The notes under the pieces are model-generated. The model was not told where the DNA came from, made no database searches, and saw only the letters and a list, made by a program, of their open reading frames with translations. A stretch of DNA of 64,000 nt from positions 161,764,404-161,828,403 of the forward strand of contig JAVHZZ010000004.1 in the NCBI GenBank assembly GCA_036250195.1, written 5' to 3'. The translations under genes and the position numbers were made by a program. Positions within the stretch are counted from its first letter, which is position 1. Each line of letters begins with the position of its first letter. Positions 11,320 to 21,889 of the stretch are shown here, in pieces. The DNA comes from Mixophyes australis. Its lineage: Eukaryota > Chordata > Amphibia > Anura > Limnodynastidae.

Positions 11320-12530
11320 TGGTGCTGTGTGCTGTGCTCTGTCCTTCTGAGGTCAGTGGTGCTGCTGGGTCCAGTGCTGTGTCCTGTTCAGTCCAGTGGT
11401 GCTGTGTCCTGTGCTCTGTGCTTCTAAGGGCATAGTTATTTCCCCAATATTCCCCTGTGTTTAAAAAAATAAAAAAAAGTTATTTAAAAAAATACCAAAA
11501 ACTAATTTAATTTTTTTTAATTACCACAAAATTTGCACAACCAATCCTGCAGTATAAGCCCATTGGTACTGCAATATTACCAAGTTCACACATTCAGCAG
11601 TAAAAGTCCAGTGGTACTGCAATATTACAAAGTTTACACATTCTGCAGTATCAGTCCAGTGGTGCTGTGTCCTGTGCTCTGTCCTGCTGAGTTCCGTAGA
11701 GCTGCTGGGTCCTGTGCCGTGTCCTGTTCAGTCCAGTGGTGCTGTGTCCTGTGCTCTGTGCTTCTAAGGGCATAGTTATTTCCCCATTATTCCCAAGTTT
11801 TTAAAAAATAAAAAAAAAGTAAAAAAAAAATTACAATTAAAAATTAAAAAAAAAATATATATAATTATAACCAAATTTGCAAAACCAATCCAGCAGTATA
11901 AGTCCATTGGTACTGCAATATTACAAAGTTCACACATTCTGCAGTATCAGTCCAGTGGTGCTGTGTCCTGTGCTCTGTCCTGCTGAGTTCCGTAGTGCTG
12001 CTGGGTCCTGTTCAGTCCAGTGGTGCTGTGTCCTGTGCTCTGTGCTTCTAAGGGCATAGTTATTTCCCCATTATTCCCAAGTTTTTAAAAAATAAAAAAA
12101 AAGTAAAAAATAATAAAAAATTAAAAAAAAAAAAATATATATAATAATTATAACCAAATTTGCAAAACCAATCCAGCAGTAAAAGTCCATTGGTACTGCA
12201 ATATTACAAAGTTCACACATTCTGCAGTATCAGTCCAGTGGTGCTGTGTCCTGTGCTCTGTCCTGCTGAGTTCCGTAGTGCTGCTGGGTCCTGTGCCGTG
12301 TCCTGTTCAGTCCAGTGGTGCTGTGTCCTGTGCTCTGTGCTTCTAAGGGCATAGTTATTTCCCCATTATTCCCAAGTTTTTAAAAAATAAAAAAAAAGTA
12401 AAAAATAATAAAAAATTAAAAAAAAAAAAAATATATATAATAATTATAACCAAATTTGCAAAACCAATCCAGCAGTATAAGTCCATTGGTACTGCAATAT
12501 TACAAAGTTCACACATTCTGCAGTATCTTA
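11320..12530. repeat. About 285-335-bp tandem repeats in hAT-2 5' region
   Basis: TTCTAAGGGCATAGTTATTT recurs at about 11424, 11761, 12048 and 12341. Each unit has a CTGTGTCCTGTGCTCTGT block, an A/T-rich spacer of variable length, and AAACCAATCC followed by AGTCCATTGGTACTGCAATA. The variable A/T spacer explains the uneven period. The array ends at the transposase start. Small frames inside it are repeat-derived and not genes. Confidence 0.9.
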
Positions 12531-15500
12531 TGCTACATATAATGGAGACCAAAAATTTGGAGGATAAAGTAGGGAAAGATCAAGACCCACTTCCTCCTAA
12601 TGCTGAAGCTGCTGCCACTAGTCATGACATAGACGATGAAATGCCATCAACGTCGTCTTCCAAGCCCGATGCCCAATCTCGTAGTACCGGGCATGTAAAA
12701 TCCAAAAAGCCCAAGTTAAGAAAAAGTAGCAAAAAGAGAAACTTAAAATCATCTGAGGAGAAATGTAAAGTTGCCAATATGCCATTTACGACACGGAGTG
12801 GCAAGGAACGGCTTAGGCCCTGGCCCGTGTTCATGACTAGTGGTTCAGCTTCACCCACGGATCTTAGCCCTCCTCCTCCTCCCCCCCCCTACAAAAAATT
12901 GAAGAGAGTTATGCTGTCAGCAACAAAACAGCAAACAACTCTGCCTTCTAAAGAGAAATTATCACAAATCCACAAGGCGAGTCCAAGGATGTTGGTGGTT
13001 GTCAAGCCTGACCTTCCCATCACTGTACGGGAAGAGGTGGCTCGGGAGGAGGCTATTGATGATGTAGCTGGCGCTGTGGAGGAACTTGATGATGAGGATG
13101 GTGATGTGGTTATTGTAAATGAGGCACCAGGGGGAGAAACAGCTGATGTCCATGGGATGAAAAAGCCCATCGTCATGCCTGGTCAGAAGACCAAAAAATG
13201 CACCTCTTCGGTCTGGAGTTATTTTTATCCAAATCCAGACAACCAATGTATGGCCATATGTAGCTTATGTAAAGCTCAAATAAGCAGGGGTAAGGATCTT
13301 GCCCACCTAGGAACATCCTCCCTTATACATCACCTGAATAACCTTCATAGTTCAGTGGTTAGTTCAGGAACTGGGGCTAGGACCCTCATCGGTACAGGGA
13401 CACCTAAATCCCATGGTCCAGTTGGATACACACCAGCAACACCCTCCTCGTCAACTTCCTCCACAATCTCCATCAGATTCAGTCCTGCAGCCCAAGTCAG
13501 CAGCCAGACTGAGTCCTCCTCAATACGGGATTCATCCGAGGAATCCTGCAGCGGTACGCCTACTACTGCCACTGCTGCTGTTGCTGCTGTTAGTCGGTCA
13601 TCTTCCCAGAGGGGAAGTCGTAAGACCGCTAAGTCTTTCACAAAACAATTGACCGTCCAACAGTCGTTTGCCATGACCACAAAATACGATAGTAGTCACC
13701 CTATTGCAAAGCGTATAACTGCGGCTGTAACTGCAATGTTGGTGTTAGACGTGCGCCCGGTGTCCGCCATCAGTGGAGTGGGATTTAGAGGGTTGATGGA
13801 GGTATTGTGTCCCCGGTACCAAATCCCGTCGAGATTCCACTTCACTAGGCAGGCGATACCAAAAATGTACAGAGAAGTACGATCAAGTGTCCTCAGTGCT
13901 CTAAAAAATGCGGTTGTACCCACTGTCCACTTAACCACGGACATGTGGACAAGTGGTTCTGGGCAAACGAAGGACTATATGACTGTGACAGCCCACTGGG
14001 TAGATGCATCCCCTTCCGCAGCAACAGCAACAGCTGCATCAGTAGCAGCAACTACAAAATGGCGGCTCGTGCAAAGGCAGGCAACATTGTGTATTACAGG
14101 CTTTAATAAGAGGCACAACGCTGACAACATATTAGAGAAAATGAGGGAAATTATCTCCCAGTGGCTTACCCCACTTAGACTCTCATGGGGATTTGTGGTG
14201 TCAGACAATGCCAGTAACATTGTGCGGGCATTAAATATGGGCAATTTCCAGCACGTCCCATGTTTTGCCCACACCATTAATTTGGTGGTGCAGCATTACC
14301 TCAAGAGTGACAGGGGTGTGCAGGAGATGCTTGCGGTGGCGCGCAAAATTGCTGGACACTTTCGGCATTCAGCCAGTGCCTACCGCAGACTAGAGGCACA
14401 TCAAAAAAGCATGAACCTGCCCTGCCATCACCTCAAACAAGAGGTTGTGACGCGCTGGAACTCCACCCTCTATATGCTGCAGAGGATGGAGGAGCAGCAA
14501 AAGGCCATTCAGGCCTACACAGCCACCTACGACATAGGCAAAGGAGTGGGGATGCGCCTCAGTCAAGCGCAGTGGAGACTGATTTCCGTGTTGTGCAAGG
14601 TTCTGCAGCCATTTGAACTTGCCACACGAGAAGTCAGTTCCGACACTGCCAGCTTGAGTCAGGTCATTCCCCTGATCAGGCTGTTGCAGAAGCAGCTGGA
14701 GAAAGTGAGGGAGGAGCTGGTAAGCCATTGCGATTACACCAAGCATGTAGCTCTTGTGGATGTAGCCCTTCGTACGCTTTGCCAGGATCCGAGGGTGGTC
14801 ACTCTTTTAAAGTCAGAGGAATACATTCTGGCCACCGTGCTCGATCCTCGGTTTAAAGCGTATGTTGTGTCTCTGTTTCCGGCGGACACAAGTCTACAGC
14901 GGTGCAAAGACCTGCTGGTCAGGAGATTGTCCTCTTAGGAGGACCGTGACATGCCAACAGCTCCACCCTCATTTTCTTCCACATCTATGGCTGCGAGGAA
15001 AAAGCTCAGTTTTCCCAAAAGAGGCACTGGCGGGGATGCTGATAACATCTGGTCCGGACTGAAGGACCTGCCAACCATTGCAGACATGTCTACTGTCGCT
15101 GCATTGGATGCTGTCACAATAGAAAAAATTGTGGATGATTACTTTGCTGACACCATCCAAGTAGACATGTCAGACAGTCCATATTGTTACTGGCAGGAAA
15201 AAAAGGCAGTTTGGAAGCCCCTGTACAAACTGGCTCTATTTTACCTGAGTTGTCCCCCCTCCAGTGTGTACTCGGAAAGAGTTTTTAGTGCAGCGGGGAA
15301 CCTGGTCAGTGAGCGGCGAAGGAGGTTGCTTCCTCATAACGTTGAAAAAATGATGTTTATAAAAATGAATAATCAATTCCTCAATGAAGTACAGCACTGC
15401 CCTCCAGACAGTACAGAGGGACCTGTGGTTGTGGAGTCCAGCGGGGACGAATTGATAATGTGTGATGAGGAGGAAGTACACACTGTAGGGGGAGAGGAAT

Positions 15501-15538
15501 CAGAGGTTGAGGATGAGGACGACATCTTGCCTCAGTAG
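12530..15538 (+). pseudogene. hAT-2 BED-type transposase, one internal stop
   Basis: A frame of about 1000 codons, from ATG at 12530 (or 12542), interrupted only by a TAG at 14936-14938 where hAT-1 keeps a Glu codon. Domains in order: basic N-terminus with KKPKLRKSSKKRN; MPFTTRSGKERLRP; acidic region; MKKPIVMPGQKTKK; BED finger with YFYPNPDN (about 13210-13350); TTDMWTSGSGQT (first Asp, about 13938); SDNASNIVRALNMG (second Asp, about 14200); CFAHTINLVVQ; ATVLDPRFKAY (about 14835); C-terminal dimer block with SVYSERVFSAAGNLVSERRR (about 15270) containing the expected catalytic Glu; acidic tail ending DEDDILPQ. It would act on the element ends in the nucleus. As read it would lose the last 200 residues including the Glu, so it should be inactive. 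Confidence 0.94.
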
Positions 15539-16047
15539 AGCCTGTTTAGTCTGTACAGGGAGAGATGAATAGCTTTTTTGGTGTGGGGGCCCAAACAAAC
15601 CAATCATTTCAGCCAAAGTTGTTTGGTAGGCCCTGTCGCTGAAATGATTGGTTTGTTAAAGTGTGCATGTCCTATTTCAACAACATAAGGGTGGGTGTGA
15701 GGGCCCAAGGACAATTCCATCTTGGACCTTTTTTTTTTGCATTATATGACCAATCAACAGTCGTTTGCCATGTTCAAAAAGTAAAACCAAATTTAAAAAA
15801 ATACAAGAAATTAAACCAAAAGTAAAATGCCCTGTCATAATTTAAAACAAGAGGTATTGACGTGCTCTAAAACTACTGTATTGTTGTTTATATTTTATAA
15901 ACACTACACTTGAAAGCTTGAGTCTTTCAATAAAAAAGTAACTGTCCATTGCACGAATATTTGCAACAGGGACAATTTTAGGGTTAAGAAAGTCAACTAA
16001 TAACACTTCGACGCTGTCTGTCTTTATAAACACTACACTTGGAAGTT

Positions 16048-16940
16048 GGAGGAGGTATTGTGGCCCCGGCACCAAATTTACTACCGGGGCCACTCCACTG
16101 TGCAGTCCATATTTAGGTGTATCAGATATTAAACAACGGTGACAGTTGATGCCCAATTTTTTAATTATATTGTGGCCTCGGTACCAAATTGTGTACCGGG
16201 GCCACCACACTACGCAGTCCAGATACTTGTTTGGTGGAATTCAGACCAGTTGAGGGTTTTATTATTATTATATTGTGTGGACCACTCTATCTATACCACA
16301 CTACAACTCTATACCACTCTATTTCATACTTTAATTCTATTTCATACTTTAATTCTATTTAATACTTTAATTCTATTTCATACTTTAATTCTATTTCATA
16401 CTTTAATTCTATTACTAATTACCATAAAGAGGAACAAAATAAACCAATTTTACCAAAAGTATAATATGACTTAGACTTACAAACACTACACTTGAAAGAT
16501 CGTGCCTTTAAATGAAAAAGTCAGTCTTCATTGCACGACTATGTGCAACAGGGACAGTTTTTTGGGTTTACAAAGTCAACGAATAACACTTCGACCCTGT
16601 CTGTCTTTAACATACTTGATGGGATCTCAATGACGAATTGTCTGTACCATGTTTGGAGGAGGTATTGTGGCCCCGGTATCAAATTGGGTACCGGGGCCAC
16701 TCCACTATGCAGTCCAGATAGAGGTGTATCAGATATTAAACAACGTTGACTGTTGATGCCCAATTTTTTAATTATATTGTGGCCTCGGTACCAAATTGTG
16801 TACCGGGGCCACCACACTACGCAGTCCATACCCTTTTTTGGTGGAATTCTGACACGTGGCGGGTTTTTTAATTATATTGTGGCCTCGGTACCAAATTGTG
16901 TACCGGGGCCACCACACTACGCAGTCAAGATAGATAGATG
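16048..16940. repeat. Repeated GGTACC-centred hairpin units
   Basis: GGCCTCGGTACCAAATTG then TGTACCGGGGCCAC occurs at about 16172, 16782 and 16880, and GGCCCCGG versions at about 16061 and 16665. Each unit reads GGCC-CGGTACC... GGTACCGGGGCC, so it is partly self-complementary. Units end CACACTACGCAGTCC, which links them to the next array. Confidence 0.8.
16322..16411. repeat. 18-bp tandem repeat, about five copies
   Basis: TTTCATACTTTAATTCTA recurs every 18 bp from 16322, with one copy changed to TTTAATAC. Simple minisatellite inside hAT-2. Confidence 0.9.
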
Positions 16941-17129
16941 CGTATCATAGATAAAGTTCATTCAGTGGTGTGGGGCAAATTGAAAAATATTCAAAATGCA
17001 CTGACATTATCAAAAACAAGAGGTTGTCACACGCTAAAACTCCAACATGTATATGATGGAGAGGATGGAGGAGCAGCCGTATGTGTAGTGTAATGCAGAC
17101 CTGTTGAAGGTTTTTTATATATTTTATTG

Positions 17130-17715
17130 TGGTGCTCAGTGCCCACTCCTCTAGGCAGTCCAGGTACATTTATTGGTGCGAATCATAAAAGTTCAGGGTT
17201 TTTAAGATATATTGTGGTGACCCACTCCTCTACGCAGTCCAGGTACATTTATTGGTGCGAATCATAAAAGTTCAGGGTTTTTAATATATCTTGTGGTGAC
17301 CCACTCCTCTACGCAGTCCAGGTACATTTATTGGTGCGATTCATAAAAGTTCAGGGTTTTTAAGATATTGTGGTGACCCACTCCTCTACGCAGTCCAGGT
17401 ACATTTATTGGTGCGAATCATAAAAGTTCAGGGTTTTTAATAGATATTGTGGTGACCCACTCCTCTACGCAGTCCAGGTACATTTATTGGTGCGATTCAT
17501 AAAAGTTCAGGGTTTTTAAGATATTGTGGTGACCCACTCCTCTACGCAGTCCAGGTACATTTATTGGTGCGAATCATAAAAGTTCAGGGTTTTTAATATA
17601 TATTGTGGTGACCCACTCCTCTACGCAGTCCAGGTACATTTATTGGTGCGATTCATAAAAGTTCAGGGTTTTTAATAGATATTGTGGTGACCCACTCCTC
17701 TACGCAGTCCAGAAA
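17130..17715. repeat. About 78-bp tandem repeat, hAT-2 3' region
   Basis: TTGTGGTGACCCACTCCTCT then ACGCAGTCCAGGTACATTTA recurs seven to eight times with a 77-79-bp period, joined by AAAAGTTCAGGGTTTTTAA. Units are nearly identical, so the array expanded recently or is kept homogeneous. Confidence 0.93.
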
Positions 17716-18035
17716 GATACCTTGTTGCAACGTTTTGGACTAATAACTATATTGTGAGGTGTTCAGAATACACTGTAAATTAGTGGAAATGCTTGTTATT
17801 GAATGTTATTGAGGTTAATAATAGCCTAGGAGTGAAAATAAGCCCAAAAACTTGATTTTTAAACTTTTTATGTTTTTTTCCAAAAAAATCCGAATCCAAA
17901 ACCTTAAATCCGAACCGAGACCTTTCGTCAAGTGTTTTGCGAGACAAATCCGAACCCCAAAAATAACGAAAATCCGGATCCAAAACACAAAACACGAGAC
18001 CTCAAAAGTCGCCGGTGCACATCCCTACTTCTTAT

Positions 18036-20330
18036 GTGTGGAATTATTTCTACCCAAATCCAGACAACAATTGTATAGCCATTTGTAGTGTATGTGAAGC
18101 CACAGTCAGTCGAGGGAGGGACCTTAACCATCTTGGAACCTCGTCTATGTTACGCCATTTAACGAGAGTTCATGGCAAAGTGTTGGGAAAAGCTGAAAGT
18201 TCTTCCCAAAAGAATACAAGCACTCCCTCATCAGCTAAGACCCTCCGCTCACCGACATACCGACGGCTACAAAATACACCCACCACACCATCCTCATCAA
18301 TATCCTCAGTAGCGCTCGGAGTTAGCCCGGCATCCCACTTAAGGCTGGATGACTCCGGCACTATTATTGATTCCTCTGAAGAAAGCGTTAGTCCTGCTGC
18401 TGCTGTTGCTGCTGCTGGGGGTGAATCGTCATCCCAGAGGCAGGTGAATAAAATGAGCAGTCCTACATTTCAGCAATTAACTGTGAAACAATCATTTGCG
18501 AGGGGAAGCAAATATGACAGCAGTCACCCAGTCGCCAAGCGAATCACAGACGCCATGGCTGCAATGTTAGTGTTAGATCTGCGTCCAATCTCCACAATAA
18601 ACGCAGCTGGTTTTTCACAGTTAATTGAGGTTTTGTGTCCGCGTTACAGAATTCCATTGCGACACCATTTCTCCCGTAAAGCTATTCCACAACTATACCA
18701 AAAAGTGTGTAAAAATGTAGAGATTGCGCTGAAAAATGCCATTCTGCCCACTGTTCACTTAACCACAGATATGTGGACAAGTGGAAGTGGCCAAACCAAA
18801 GACTATATGACTGTGACAGCCCACTGGGTTGGTCATTCACCTTCACCAGCAGGAACAGCAGCAGCATGTACACCACTACGTAACATTTGTCACAGGCAGG
18901 CCACTCTTTGTATCACCGGCTTCACTAACAGGCATACGGCTGACAATTTGTTACGCAAACTGAGAGATGTGATTGATGCATGGCTTATACCACTCGGACT
19001 CTCCCCAGGGTATGTCATTTCAGATAACGCCAACAATATAGTGCGAGCATTACAGCTGGGTGATTTCCAACATATTCCCTGTTTTGCTCACACCATCAAC
19101 TTGGTGGTGCAGAGCTTCCTACGAAATAACCGTGAGGTGCAGGAGATGCTTTCGGTGGCCCGTAAAATTTCAGGCCATTTCAGGCATTCAGCCACAGCAT
19201 GTAGGAGATTACAGCAGCTCCAAGAGCAGTTTAACTTGCCCTGCCACCAACTTAAGCAAGAGGTGGTAACTCGGTGGAATTCCACCCTGTACATGCTTCA
19301 GAGGATGGAGGAACAGCGCAAAGCCATCCAAGCATATTGCACAAGTCATGACATTGGGAAAGGAGGGGGGATGTATTTCACTCTTGCACAGTGGGGAATC
19401 CTTTCAGTGCTGTGCAAGGTGCTGAAACCATTTGAAGTTGTGACATGTGAGGTCAGTGCTGACTCTGCTAGTTTGAGCCAAGTCATTCCTTTAATTAGAC
19501 TATTGGAAAAGCAGCTTGAGAAAATGAAGGAGGAGCTGAAAGCAAGCAATTCAGCAAAGTATGTTGGCCTTGTCGATCAAGTACTTAATTCGCTTCACAA
19601 TGATCCTCGAGTTATTAAGATCTTGAACTCGGATCAGTACGTTTTGGCCACTGTGCTTGATCCAAGGTTTAAAACCTACATTGAGTCTTTACTTGTAAAT
19701 GAGCGAGATGTGAACTTTTGCAAGGAGCTATTGCTCAGCAAGTTGGCCGCTGAACTGGGCCTCGGCTTGACGACGTGTCCTCCTTCACTTTCTCAAGCTG
19801 TTGCTCGTAAAAAATTAAATTTCCAAAAAAGAAGCAGGGAAGACACAGGGGGCAGACCAGAACAATTTAACATCTGGGCTGGTTTGAAGGATTTTTCAAA
19901 AAAATGTGTCACTTTGCCCATAACTCCATCCAATATGAGTATAAACATGCAAAGGATGGTGGAGGATTACTTTCAAGAGGTAGTTGATATGGAAATGTCA
20001 GACAGTCCCTTTCCTTACTGGGAAGAAAAGCAGGCCATTTGGAAACCCATGTACAAACTTGCTTTGCAATACCTAAGCTGCCCACCCTCCAGTGTGTACT
20101 CTGAACGAGTGTTCAGCACAGCAGGGAACTTAGTCAGTGATCGCCGTAGAAGGTTACTTCCCAAAAATGTGGAGAAAATGATGTTTATAAAAATGAACTA
20201 CATCTTCCACGAGGAAGGCCTTCACCATCCAAGACATCCAAGCACTGACTGTTCTCTAATGGCGGATTCAAGCGGCGATGAATTGATAGTCTGTGATGAT
20301 GACGTACACACTGATGAGGGTGAGGATTAA
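18036..20330 (+). pseudogene. hAT-3 transposase, C-terminal part, split by insertion
   Basis: The frame is open for 765 codons with no internal stop. It begins with the BED finger (VWNYFYPNPDNNCIAICSVC, then H-x4-H-type end by about 18170), then a Ser-rich linker, QLTVKQSFARGSKYDSSHP, TTDMWTSGSGQTKDYM (first Asp, about 18770), ISDNANNIVRALQLG (second Asp, about 19020), CFAHTINLVVQSFL, ATVLDPRFKTY (about 19650) and the dimer block SVYSERVFSTAGNLVSDRRR (about 20090) with the expected Glu. The acidic end is DDDVHTDEGED. All hallmark residues are present; the break is the 7-kb hAT-2 insertion separating it from 10301-10999. Against hAT-2 it is clearly homologous but diverged. Confidence 0.93.
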
Positions 20331-20519
20331 GCTGAAGATGATGCCGATAACATCTTTTTAAAACTTTCTATGTAAGTGTAGGGTGCAATCTACCCCCAAA
20401 GAGGAAAGGGACTTGTGGCATTTCCATATCACATACCATCTTGAAAGGCTGCTGTTAGGGCAATTTATCCTTAAGGGTAGGGTGTCATAGACAGAGTGAC
20501 CCTAAACTGGCTTTGTCCA

Positions 20520-20835
20520 TTTTTCATAATATTGTACAGTCTATAATGGCTGAATTTTTGGGTATTTTATACAAGTGGAGGGGGGCATAGAGAGACAGAA
20601 ACCAAACTGGCTTTTTCCATGTCAATTAATATTGTACAGTCTATAATGGCTGAATTTTTTGGTATTTTATACAAGTGGAGGGGGGCCTTGAGAGACAGAA
20701 ACCAAACTGGCTTTCTCCATGTCAATTAATATTGTACAGTCTATAATGGCTGAATTTTTTGGTATTTTATACAAGTGGAGGGGGGCCTTGAGAGACAGAA
20801 ACCAAACTGGCTTTTTCCATTTCTTTACATATTTA
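20520..20835. repeat. Second 100-bp-period array, hAT-3 3' region
   Basis: CTATAATGGCTGAATTTTT occurs at 20541, 20641 and 20741, exactly 100 bp apart, with GAGAGACAGAAACCAAACTGG in each unit. The sequence is unrelated to the 5' array of the same element although the period is equal. Confidence 0.93.
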
Positions 20836-21059
20836 ACTATAAGTGTAGGGTGTAATATACATTCAAAGACGATGGCTGCATTGCCAATATGCATAGATGG
20901 AGAGGAAGACAATCTGTTTTGTGTGTAGAATAGGCCTACCAACGAAGAATTAAACTGTTTTTTTGGATGATTTATTACCTCAACAATTAGATTACTTGTC
21001 TCTAAAACAGTTGGAGCACTAAATTGGGTTAATTTAGGCCCAAAAACATGGATTTTCCC

Positions 21060-21195
21060 AAAAAATAGCAAAACAAAACCAAACAAAACCAAAACCAAAA
21101 CCAAAACCAAAACACGCAATGGAGGTTTTGCAAAACCAAAACCAAAACACGACGGTAATCCAGATCCAAAACCGAATCCAAAACCAAAACACGGG
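21060..21195. repeat. (AAAACC)n-rich 3' terminus of hAT-3
   Basis: AAAACC/AAACCAAAAC units fill the last 150 bp before the inverted terminal repeat. hAT-1 and hAT-2 have similar AAAACC/CCGAAT-rich ends, a shared subterminal feature. Confidence 0.8.
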
Positions 21196-21221
21196 GGTCA
21201 GTGACCATCTCTAGTCTTTAA

Positions 21222-21760
21222 CCCCCCTTCAAGCTGTACCCAGCTTCATGCTGATAGCACTAATTATGTCCAGCAGTGCGTTAAAGGGCGATGGCGGAAA
21301 TGACCGGGCACGGTCTCTCAATCATAGGGGTGAACCTTCTATTACTGCAAGGCCTAGTGGCAAAGTTTGCCAATTGTAGTAACAACTAGCACCTATTCAT
21401 GGCTGCCAGGGCAATAGGCATGCTGACACTTTGGGAGACCACTGGTGCCTATAGGGGAACAATGCAGCATTAAAAAAAGGTGGGGGACAAATATTTTAAT
21501 GTAAATTACAACCACCACTACACACCCCTCGCTGTACAATATTTCATCCAACGTCCCTGTATTTCTTGGTAAATAACAAACGAGGGTAATCAGTAATACA
21601 CGAATACCTGAGAGCTGCACAAAAATTTCCCCAAGCTCATTCAAATGTATAGTGGTTGCTGCCACAGCTAGGGACAGAAAGTACCTAGCGGATGAATACT
21701 GTACTAATACAGGCGAATGTGCACCGCATGTCCATGTGCACGCAGCGTAAAAGCTGTTGC
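21222..21760. other. Intergenic, nothing firm
   Basis: No open frame with a recognisable domain. Starts with the right target duplication of hAT-3 (21214-21221). Confidence 0.5.
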
Positions 21761-21762
21761 TG

Positions 21763-21884
21763 CCGGAGTCATTAAGCCGCGTATGTAATGTTCCGTGTCT
21801 TGTTGACTTCGGGAATATGTGGACAGTTCCATTCAGGTTCACACACAATGCACCTGATATCCGTGCCTTAATGACTCGGGCCCA
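21763..21884. mobile_element. Small Harbinger-like fold-back fragment
   Basis: GGAGTCATTAAG near 21768 faces CTTAATGACTCGGGCCC at 21869-21884, and the GGGCCCGAGTCATTAAGG end resembles the ends of the MITE at 44075-44393 (GGGCTTGAGTCATTAAGG). No clean 3-bp duplication was seen, so the limits are uncertain. Confidence 0.5.
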
Positions 21885-21889
21885 TAATG

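Larger units (their letters stand above)
15740..17060 (+). pseudogene. Decayed transposase fragments in hAT-2 3' region
   Basis: Several short stretches match the transposase gene of the same element: CAACAGTCGTTTGCCATG near 15768 (coding copy near 13660); AAACAAGAGGT near 15845 and 17019 (coding near 14440); GAGAGGATGGAGGAGCAGC near 17058 (coding near 14482); GAGGTATTGTGGCCCCGG near 16052 and 16658 (coding near 13800 reads GAGGTATTGTGTCCCCGG). They are separated by noncoding DNA and carry no open frame. This region looks like an old second transposase copy, decayed and re-duplicated. A block of about 580 bp is itself repeated (15890-16200 against 16475-16830). Confidence 0.7.
11000..18027 (+). 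mobile_element. hAT-2: complete Ac-type hAT nested in hAT-3
   Basis: Starts TAGGGATGAGCGCACTCGG, ends GGTGCACATCCCTA, and is flanked by the perfect 8-bp duplication CTTCTTAT at 10992-10999 and 18028-18035 (fits nTnnnnAn). Length 7028 bp, unusually long for a simple hAT because both flanks of the gene hold repeat arrays. The coding part is closely related to hAT-1. TATAAA at 11159-11164 precedes CGCCATCTTCACTCGGGCAT, which is also in hAT-1. It landed inside the hAT-3 transposase frame just ahead of its BED finger. Confidence 0.96.
9126..21213 (+). mobile_element. hAT-3: complete Ac-type hAT transposon, host of a nested hAT
   Basis: Ends are TAGAGATGGGCGGG and, at the right, the complement of TAGAGATGGTCACTG. 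A perfect 8-bp duplication GTCTTTAA sits at 9118-9125 and 21214-21221 and fits nTnnnnAn. The span is 12088 bp, of which 7028 bp are the nested hAT-2 plus an 8-bp duplication, leaving about 5.05 kb. Order: TATA-bearing 5' end, eight 100-bp repeats, transposase part 1, nested hAT-2, transposase part 2, three 100-bp repeats of another sequence, and an (AAAACC)-rich 3' end. It is diverged from hAT-1/hAT-2 in protein sequence but has the same architecture. Confidence 0.95.
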
